Below are positions 55,890 through 64,000 of a DNA stretch of 64,000 nt, in pieces (position 1 is the first letter of the stretch; the number at the start of each line of letters is the position of its first letter). The translations under genes and the position numbers were made by a program. The notes beneath the pieces were generated by a model. It saw nothing but the letters and a program-made list of their open reading frames with translations. It was not told the origin of the DNA and ran no database searches. The stretch is taken from NCBI GenBank assembly GCA_036365145.1, contig JAEOAD010000001.1, positions 100,537,501-100,601,500 of the forward strand, written 5' to 3'. The stretch comes from Orientallactaga sibirica. Taxonomy: Eukaryota > Chordata > Mammalia > Rodentia > Dipodidae.

Positions 55890-58350
55890 ATAACTACGTT
55901 TGTCAAAAAATATCTCAGTGTTTTATTTTAATTCTAACTCATCATTCCTCTCATCGTCTACAAAAGAGAAGGGGGAAGAAAGTCTTTCATGCACCACTGA
56001 ATAAGATCTTCTTATGTACAGGATATCATTCTAAAAGTTTTGTAGGAATAAACAAAAGATCTTTACTGACAGTACCAACAATTTGAAAGTCACTCACCTA
56101 GGTAATATCAACTGCATGTTTTCCACAACCAGGCATTATAGTTAGCATTTTACCTATCACCTCATTAAACTTTTTCAGTGCCTTGGAACTTCTCTAGTTA
56201 ATGGTCCTTCCAATACAGATGAAAAAAGTACAACTCTATATTAAAGAAAGTAAAAATAATAAAAACATGCCATAATGTGGTTTTAACATCTTTAGTCACT
56301 TGAAAAGATAGATAAAATTAAATCTGGTAATATACTTTGTGCTCATTCATTCATTTACCACTCCTAGTCTAAATTTTGATTTATTTTTCTTCACATTATT
56401 ATTCTAAAAATAGTTTTATTAAAATGAACACACACACATATTTTTACTACTATTACTAAAGAAAATTTCTATTGTTTTTGTTCTCAAGGAGGGACAAAAA
56501 AAGTATCATGTTTGGCATTGCTGGGGCCACATGTCTATACTTTCAGTCAACTGCCATTATAAGGAGAATAACATTTTCTCATTAGTAAGCCCAAGACATA
56601 TACTCAATCATTAGGTAGAAAAAGTTGAGTCCCACGATTTACTCTCGATAAGGATAAATGTAATAGTAATACAGAAAAATATGTGCAATATATTTTACAT
56701 AAAATATGAAATTAGTATATGGTATATAAACATCTAATGCAATTACAGTAGGCAGGTAGGTGTTAGCTGAGAGCTATGAAGTTCTATTACTTTATTAAAT
56801 ATTATCTAGTACTAATTGAATTGCATATCCACATCTAATCCATACTGTCTTCCTCACTTTTGCTTTGATGGAATTGACAACATGCAAGGAAGATGGCCAT
56901 CATGATAATGATAATAATGAGTATAATCATGACAAGATTATCATAATAAAATAGATACACAACAAATGTATAGCCCAGATTTCTCATAAATTCTAGAAGT
57001 TTACAAATTGGAAATGTTATGATTGAATAAAAAGACATGAATTCAAGAAGAACTTAGATAAAAGAAAATTTTAAGTAATTTCAAGAAAATATAATTAGCT
57101 ACTGAGCTAGAGAAGAAGTTCAATGGTATGACTTTTACAATTAAATTCTCTATGCAAAAATTTCCTTTATCATATAATATCCAGTTAAACTGCTTATTTC
57201 ATTAGATGTCATATTCTTAAAAGAATACATATACTTTACTTTTTCTTCAATGACCATCAATTTTACCTGAAACTTTCCTTCTATAATACAAGCAGTGTTT
57301 TCAATACTCCTTATGTGAAATGTTTTGTTGGTTTGACTTTTCAATCCTCTTGCAATATTCTTCTCATACCTCTACAAGTGAGAAAGATACATTGATTTAT
57401 GATAAGTTTCTATCACAGCTCTATGGAAAATAGTGAAATGCCACACAATTAGTTTGTAAAACCATACAGAAAACATTAATTTGTATTGAATCTCATTTAT
57501 TTTGACAGTCATGGGAGTTAAGGTTCCATTGTGCACACAATAAAGTAAGTATAGATGGCAAAAGAAAAAAAAGTTACAGAGACTCGGATTATATGAAGCA
57601 CAAAGAATATTAACTCAATGGGACTGAGCATAGCAGCATATTTCCATGTACTTTGAGGATATGATTTTCCTGAGGATTTTTGATAGTGTTTTTATTCTTA
57701 AAATGTGAAAAATCAATAACCTTTTGAAAGTATTCCATGAAGGAACTCAAAGTAGAAATGCTTCCTGACCCTGAGCAGCCTCCCTCTTCCTGGACAAACT
57801 CCTTGGATAGCAGAAATGAAATAACATAGATTCTCTTTTCTTTATGCTCAGATTCTGTTTACATGTGATGTAGAGAAAAAATATTTCAAAAAGAAGTTTA
57901 TAAGAAATGTACATATGATAAATATCATGAATTTCTAAATAGAACAAACCAGCTGCGGAGGTATAGAATTATTGATGAAATATTATAGTTTACATAAAAC
58001 GGTTAAAAATGCCCAATTGATTGTATCAAGGAAGGAAGGCCACATCTGGCTTCATTAGGGGTAAGAATTGTAACTTTTATCATGGATCTATTGGTATTGT
58101 TGGATTTTTTTTTTGTTTATGCAGTACTATAGTGATAATGGTGGTGCTGATGATAGTAATGGTGTTGATGATGAAAACAGCAATATTAATTACAATAAGA
58201 AAGATATAATTAAAAGGATTAAAGTTAAGATGACATATCACCTAAGTATACAAAATAATGGTACAAGCATTAGCCTGCTGAGGTATCAGTAATTCTCTGA
58301 ATTCTATGGATCTGATTTATTGCCTTACTGTTTAGATTTAAAAACACAGC
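55890..58350. other. No recognised feature
   Basis: About 2.5 kb of AT-rich DNA free of recognisable SINEs. It has GAT-rich patches at about 56,905-56,935 and 58,128-58,170. No gene was seen. Confidence 0.45.
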
Positions 58351-58455
58351 CAGGACCTGGAGAGATGGATCAGTGGACAAAGAGTGTGCCATGCAAGTGT
58401 AAGTCCCTGAGCTCAGATCCCCAGAACCCACTCATAGCTGGATGCTACAAGGGTG

Positions 58456-59045
58456 TGTAGTAGACAGCCTCAGGTTGCTGGGATGAACTTTCAAACCAGG
58501 TACAGTTATGGAGGAATGGATTTATTGAAACTGACAAATAGAGGGGAAGTTCCATAATGGCAGAAGAACCTGGTCCACTTCCACAGGTCCATGCAGAGAG
58601 AGAGAAGCAACCACCACCACCATAAGCAAGCACACTCTGGAACTCCAGACAAAACTCCAGAACTTTGCATAACTTTCGCTGGAAATTCCAGATCTGCCCC
58701 CACACTTTTGAGCTAGACCCTGGCTCTACCCACAGTGACACCTCCTCCAGGCTGGTGGCCTTAGATTAAAATCACAAGTTTTAATAAACTCCTAAGTCTA
58801 GAGCTAGAGAGATGGCTAAGCTGTTAAGGTGCTTACCTGTGAAGCCTAAGGACCCATGTTCTACTCTCCAGATCCCATGTTATCCAGATGTACAAAGGTA
58901 AGGCAAGCGCAAGGTAGCACATGCCCACTAGATGCTTCAAGCACCTGGAGTTCGATTTCAGTGGCTGAGGCCCCTAACTAAATAAAGAAAAAGAAAAAGA
59001 AAAGCCTCTGAAATCTGTTGGGGGACAGCCAGTCAAACTACCACA
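58456..59045 (-). mobile_element. MaLR-type LTR inserted in the B3
   Basis: Left end 'tgtagtagacagcctcaggt', right end 'gtcaaactaccaca' (reverse of TGTGGTAGTTTGAC). An exact 5-bp duplication 'gggtg' is at 58,451-58,455 and 59,046-59,050. It contains a SINE at 58,799-59,010. The two 98- and 65-codon reverse frames over it are not genes. Confidence 0.95.
58799..59010 (+). mobile_element. B2-superfamily SINE inside the LTR
   Basis: 'agagctagagagatggctaa', 'gcctaaggacccatgttcta', 'cacctggagttcgatttcag' and an A-rich (AAAAAG)n tail. It breaks the LTR between 'ctcctaagtc' and 'tctgttgggggacagcc'. Confidence 0.92.
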
Positions 59046-59158
59046 GGGTGCCTGTAATACTAGAACATCTAATGTGAAGAGAGAGGTAGAGATAGGAAAA
59101 TCTCAAAGAAACTCATGAAAGATAGCCAGAATCAGCAAGAGACCCTTCTCATACAAAA

Positions 59159-59486
59159 TGGGTGGTTTTAGTCAGATGATCCCCCAAAATTTATGTGTTT
59201 TGAATGAGTAGTCCCCAGATGATGGTAGTTCTGGAGGTGGAGCCATGCTAGAGGAGGTGTGTTTCTGGAGGTGGGCTTCGGGATGTTCTAGTCATCTCCC
59301 CCTTGCCAGAACCTGGAATACTCTCCTTTAACAGTTTTCCACTCTCTCTGGCAAGGAGGTGATGTACAGTCTCTGCTCAAGCCATGAAATTTCACCTCAA
59401 GACTGTAAACCGGAAGAAAAACTTTCCTCCCATCAGCTGCTTTTGATTGGATGCTTTGTCCCAGCAACCAGAAGGTAATTACAACA
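59159..59486 (+). mobile_element. MaLR-type LTR inserted in the B3
   Basis: Starts 'tgggtggttttagtcagatg', ends 'gaaggtaattacaaca', with 'aagccatgaaatttcacctc' and 'ctgcttttgattggatgctt'. Flanks caaaa and caagg fit a 5-bp duplication only partly. It is more diverged than the other LTRs of this type. Confidence 0.8.
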
Positions 59487-59631
59487 CAAGGTAAAGGTGA
59501 GGACCAACACCTGATGTCCTGTGACCTACATATGCCTACTGTGCCATGTACATGCCTACACTTACACACATGCATGCTCTCTCGCTCTCTCTCTTTCTCT
59601 CACACACACACTAAAACAAATAGGCAAACAA

Positions 59632-59775
59632 ACCAGGTATGGTGATGTGCACCTACAATCTCAGGACTTTAAAGATGTAGCATCAGGACCAGGAACTTAA
59701 GGTCATCCTGGCTATATTGTTTGAGGCTAACTTGAGCTACCATGAAACCCTGTCTCAACAAACAAGCAAAAAAGA
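59632..59775 (+). mobile_element. B1-like SINE, old
   Basis: 'ccaggtatggtgatgtgcac', 'ctacaatctcaggactt', 'taaggtcatcctggctatat' and 'catgaaaccctgtctcaaca'. More diverged than other B1 copies here. Confidence 0.75.
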
Positions 59776-59776
59776 A

Positions 59777-60080
59777 AATGTAGACTTGGCTGGGAAGATT
59801 GATCTGTGAGAAAAGTGTTTGCTGCTCAAGTATGAGGGCCAGGGTTTGGAGCCTCCAATTAGCCTGGGGCTTAGTCGGTAGAGATAGAAGATCCCCAGTG
59901 CAAGTTACCTAGGGAGATTTGCCCAACTGATGAGCTCTGAATTCAAATGAGGAACAATGTCTCAATAAACAAGATAGAGAGAAACTGAGAAAGATACCCA
60001 ATAATAACCCTTGGTTTCCACATGAATGTACATACATATTCAACTGCACACAGGTGCATATGAACACACACATATATCAC
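59777..60080 (+). mobile_element. B3-like SINE
   Basis: Head 'gacttggctgggaagattga', 'gctcaagtatgagggccagg', middle 'gatgagctctgaattcaaat', 'aacaatgtctcaataaacaa', and a CA-rich right end up to 'tatatcacag'. Confidence 0.7.
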
Positions 60081-60084
60081 AGAT

Positions 60085-60860
60085 GCAAAACAGCAAGAAA
60101 ACAATGACAGGAACACTGACACTTCTCCCAGACTTGTTCAGCACATGGAGGATAGGGTGACCCGGAGAGACCACTTCTCCTGAGTACCACTCTGCTTTGC
60201 CCTTCTTGGCCACCTTACTGAAGAGATGTTCTGAAGAAAGGAGTCCCTAGAGGGAAACAAATGTAGGGAAATAAAAGAAGTGAGTGAAGCAGATTTTGAG
60301 GTGAGAGACCTTAACATATCAACTAATTCAAGAAAGAATGTGTGAGCAACAAACCCACATAGGTTATGAGAAATTAAATGGAATTAGAGCAGAGCTCTGA
60401 TGTGTTAAGGATGATAAGTGTCTCCCTATAAACCATCCTAACCAGGCATAAAAACAAAAGAACATAGTCTGACAAACAACAGTAGCATTCCATGTTGTCT
60501 GTTGATTTAAAACTCAACTTAAAGAATAAATTTCTTTCAATAAAATAAAACTCATGTAAATATGAGACAAGTACTGACTTGTGCTTCCTCCAGGCCTACA
60601 GCAGTGTTAGACCCTTAGCAACCCAGAGCACCACATCCCTATTTCTCATCCAGCCCACATATAGAAAGAGTCTTACTTGAATTTTTCTGTTCTAACTATC
60701 ATGAATATATAATGATATATACATTAATAGAAAAACATTATAGTGGTGACTAACCCAGAGGGCTTGGATGTGGCAGTATTCCAGTATGACAGTATAATAA
60801 TGGAATGAATGAAAATCCTGAAACAGGAAAGCACAGAATGCACATCAGGACAAGAGCAGT
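60085..60860. other. No recognised feature
   Basis: Mixed sequence. Nothing recognised. Confidence 0.4.
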
Positions 60861-60861
60861 T

Positions 60862-61019
60862 TAGCTGGGCATGGTGGCACATACCTCTAATCTTGGCATG
60901 AGGGAGGTGGAGGTAGGTGGAATAGGACTTCAAGGCCATCATCAGTTACATAGGGTATTTGAGGCCAGCCCGGGATAGATGAGACTCTGTCTCAAAAAAA
61001 AAAAAAAAAAAAAAAAAAA
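60862..61019 (+). mobile_element. B1-like SINE
   Basis: 'agctgggcatggtggcacat', 'gagggaggtggaggtaggtg', 'gccagcccgggatagatgag' and 'actctgtctc' plus a 25-base A tail. Confidence 0.88.
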
Positions 61020-61024
61020 TCAAG

Positions 61025-61259
61025 GGCTGGAGAGATGGATGGCTTAGCCCTTAAGGCACCTACCTGCTAAGCCTAAGAACGCTGGTTTCCAATCTCCAGG
61101 TCCCACGTTTAGCCAGATGCAGTGATGCAAGGGCGCAATGCCATACTTGTCCACAAGGGGGCGCACACATCTAGAGTTCGTTCACAGAGGCTCTCTGTCT
61201 CCTCACCTCTCTATCTCTCTCTGTGTCTCTCCAAAAAAAAAAAAAAAAAAAAAAAAAAT
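61025..61259 (+). mobile_element. B2-superfamily SINE (long subtype)
   Basis: 'gggctggagagatggatggc', 'gctaagcctaagaacgctgg', 'gggcgcaatgccatacttgt', 'ctagagttcgttcacagagg' and a 25-base A tail. It inserted next to the A tail of the preceding B1; 'aaatcaa' follows both tails. Confidence 0.95.
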
Positions 61260-64000
61260 CAAATAACAAAAATATCCAGCACAAGATAAGTTCAAGCTGG
61301 GTTAGAGAATGAGAGAATGACAGAGGAGAGAGTATGGACTGTGGAAGTATGGTGGGTCCTTCAGCACATACATCCCCTTAATAACCACATCCTCTAGCTT
61401 CCCTCATGACTAATATCCTTACTTCATTCAGGTCTCTGTGCAAAAAGTCACGTGCATAAAGGAAGAGGTCTTCCAAAGCCACTGCATTCTAAGTTGTCTG
61501 CCCTTTCACCTTGTTCTCTCCAAAGCTCTTTATGTTTTTCTATTCATTTGTGAACCCTACTGGGATACGTAATACAACAAAATGGAATGTTTGGGTTGAA
61601 TTTATTACCAGCCCATAGAATTATGATATATATTGAATGTTGCATAAACATATGGAAAGAAAAATGATAGGATTTTATGAGAAAGGAACAGAGGATTGAA
61701 AGCAGGCAGTTCTGTGGTACAAAACTACCAGAAATTAGCCCATTATTTTAAATAAGGAATGATAATCAGGAGAGTATTTTTTTCTTCGCACAATATTAGG
61801 TTAGAGCCTACATTGATTTGAATGTGTGTATGGGTATGTATAAACACATACCTACGGAACACATGCTGAGTAGATGTTAAAATGAGCCTGTTCGCTGTGC
61901 TTTTGCTGCAGTCTCTGCACATGCTGCAATCACCACAAAGTAAGGAGCTATCTCTTCATTTTACACTATCAACAGTGCTGAGGTGTTTGGGTTCCATTTA
62001 CAGACACATTTGGTACATGACTTATTTAATCCAAAAATTAAAAATGACCAATGCCAGATCGACCACTATTGCCCAAGTATTAAAATGAAAACATATGTTG
62101 TAGTATTTGGACCCAGAGAAGTAGGAACAATTATGGTGATTCAAAACTGGCTATCTGCGTGGTAGTAGGAACGATCATTTTATCCATTTGTAGTCATTTT
62201 ATTTCTCATCTAGCTTGCAGAGAGGATAATATTTTGGAAAGTCCTGAGCCTCCTTGTGCCAGAAGATTGACACTTCAAGACCCCTCTTGGTTTTGCTATT
62301 TACCTATTTTGTTTGTTTACAAACAGTAGCCTTATTTGCCACAACAATTTAATGGTGGTTTAAATAATCTGTACCTTTGTATCAAGGCAGTCGTTGATGT
62401 TATCCCAGCTCATTTAGAGGAGCTAAGATCTGACCACGTTCATCACATCAAAGTTCACTTGGGATCATGTGGACAGTGAGGGCAAGAATTGGAGAGAGAG
62501 ATTATCAGTCACTATTTTAAAAGTAAAGATCACACTAGGAGCTTGTAAGAACAGGAAAATGAAAAGGCTCGTGTCCACTATGGTCTTCTGATTCAGGAGG
62601 CTCTGGATGAAAATAAAAACAAAATATTACTTTTATTTCCACAAGTACTTGGGATGCATCAGATGGGCCAAAGACTTATTTTGAAAAGTGACTGGTAATT
62701 TTTGACTAGTTATATCTTGTACATGACTTATTGATTGATTTCTGTTCCTCTTTTCCATGGCTACCTTGAACAACTGTCCTCAAATTTTCTTAGTCCACTG
62801 TGAAGCAAAACAAATCCTACCTACAAAGATCACTTGACAAAAATGCAAATACTTTCAGCTGAATCGCCCTAAAAATCAGTGATAGCAATATAAAAGATGA
62901 AGGGATAAGGACAGATTATTGTTCAATTTAATCTCCACAAGGTTTTTATAAACACTGGCATTACAGCTTCACTTTAGCAAGGAAAATGAAATTTTGAGAG
63001 TTCAGTAATTGGCTCAAGTTTAAACAAAATGGGTAGGAAAGGCAAGAAGAGCAAAATAGAGAAAGGAAATTACTGAATAGAGAGGACAAATGACAAAGTC
63101 TTGGTTTGAGAGTGTCCGTTATGAATTTTAATAAATCAATTTTATGATGAGGCAAAATTCAACAATAGCTGGTTGTGCTACAAAGCATGGCTTTGAAAAC
63201 AAACAAAATTAAATGGCTGTTGCTGTTATTAAGTCACAACTATAAGTAACTAAAATCTGAATCTAAAACAGAAAAGTCTAGATTCTTATTTACTTACTAT
63301 CAGATCATGAATGTAAGAACCTTGCTAAAAGGTGTGCATGTATGCATGTGTGATCATGAATATATATGCACATATATGAATGAATGTACACATAAAAACA
63401 TTACCTGAGCAGGGAACAGCTGAGATAATGCTGATCAAAGCTAGAGCCAGGCATGAGCCTCAATAATTAAAGTTTCCATTTATAGCCTCTCTTCTAAGAG
63501 GAGACAGGTTGATTATAAGTTTCTCAAGTCAAATGAATTAACTTCACACAATTCTAATTTTCAGACTTCAGCCCCTCTCTAACCTATCTCTCCAAGCCAT
63601 CTTGAAGCTGGTTTGCAATTTAACCTGTGCAGTCTGCTTGGGGATAGGAATCACATGTTTTCAGTGAGATAGAGAAATGTGGGCCACTCGTTAAGGAACC
63701 TCTGACAGAACATAGTACTGGCATTAAGTCCATCAGTATGAACATAAAATAGCATTTCAAAAATTTCAATTTTCATCTCTATGTAAACTTAGCCAAAATA
63801 TTAAAGACTCATAATTTATGAATATTTACATTTATACTATTTTAGTAAGAAGGTTTTTAAAACTATATTCTAAATAATGGTTTAAAAGGAAATTGAGTTA
63901 TAAAACCATGTCATTACATATACAAGGAACTACAGAATAGAAATTAATTTTCTATTTAAAGAGAACTATACATGCTAAAATTCTAAGGTAAAATAATGAA
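61260..64000. other. Long stretch without recognised repeats
   Basis: About 2.7 kb with no SINE, LTR or L1 that I can name, only a short (GTAT/CATA) patch around 63,330-63,395. Frames of 60-68 codons at 61,882-62,165 overlap in two phases and have no known domain. No gene is called. Confidence 0.45.

Larger units (their letters stand above)
58354..59605 (+). mobile_element. B3 SINE split into three parts
   Basis: Part 1 58,354-58,455 ('gacctggagagatggatcag', 'ctcagatccccagaaccc'), part 2 59,046-59,158 ('gggtgcctgtaatactagaa', 'aatcagcaagagaccctt') and part 3 59,487-59,605 ('caaggtaaaggtgagg', 'caacacctgatgtcctgtga', CA-rich end). Joined end to end they follow the B3 order. Two LTRs separate the parts. 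Confidence 0.85.

Noticed and set aside
59862..59890. Second tRNA-like piece ('gcctggggcttagtcggtag')
   Set aside because: Lies within a B3-like SINE, whose tRNA-derived parts give such likeness. The match is short.

Overview
This is a repeat-rich, AT-rich piece of mammalian nuclear DNA. I found no convincing host protein-coding gene, rRNA or functional tRNA gene in it. The SINE content points to a myodont rodent: B1 monomers, B3/B4-type SINEs and many copies of a tRNA-derived B2-superfamily SINE. The B2-superfamily SINE begins 'ggctggagagatggctta', has a pyrimidine-rich 3' part and ends in (AAATA)n. Together with the L1 3' UTR type, this makes a jerboa (Dipodidae) my best guess, but that rests on memory of repeat families and not on any search. 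The 60-130 codon open frames present throughout are chance frames or lie inside transposons.

Layout. 1-9.1 kb: an antisense L1 3' UTR, a nearly complete MaLR element (two LTRs around a non-coding interior, 3.39-4.90 kb), an L1 ORF2 remnant and a possible broken retrocopy. 9.4-13 kb: an L1 scrap, then about 3.3 kb without recognisable repeats. 13-18 kb: B3, B1, an old sense L1 interrupted by a SINE and a MaLR LTR, another LTR, and a SINE with a (TTTAC)n tail. 18.3-22.1 kb: LTR and L1 3' UTR pieces and an antisense MaLR interior with one LTR. 22.5-32.9 kb: mostly SINEs, one LTR and a SINE with a (TTTTA)n tail. 33.2-36.3 kb: two solo LTRs with target-site duplications, one of about 1.15 kb and one of 474 bp that contains a triplicated 40-bp unit.

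39,897-44,230 is the most gene-like object. It is an internally deleted endogenous retrovirus with 404/406-bp LTRs, a near-match 6-bp target duplication, a degenerate RNase H/integrase segment of betaretrovirus-like (class II) type and an envelope transmembrane tail. Its integrase is interrupted by a 33-nt 5' half of tRNA-Lys joined to a MaLR LTR fragment, and a further complete MaLR LTR lies near its 3' end. 44.5-55.9 kb holds L1 3' UTRs (one apparently inverted by twin priming), a B1 whose tail has grown into a 250-bp (GAAA)n tract, and a long, decayed antisense L1. 58.35-59.6 kb is a nested block: a B3 SINE split by two LTRs, one of which carries its own SINE. The last 2.7 kb has no recognised repeats.

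No new gene system is evident. What deserves a second look is the retroviral remnant with the tRNA half, the solo LTRs, and several insertion structures whose order can be read from target-site duplications. Boundaries given without target duplications are by eye and can be off by some tens of bases.
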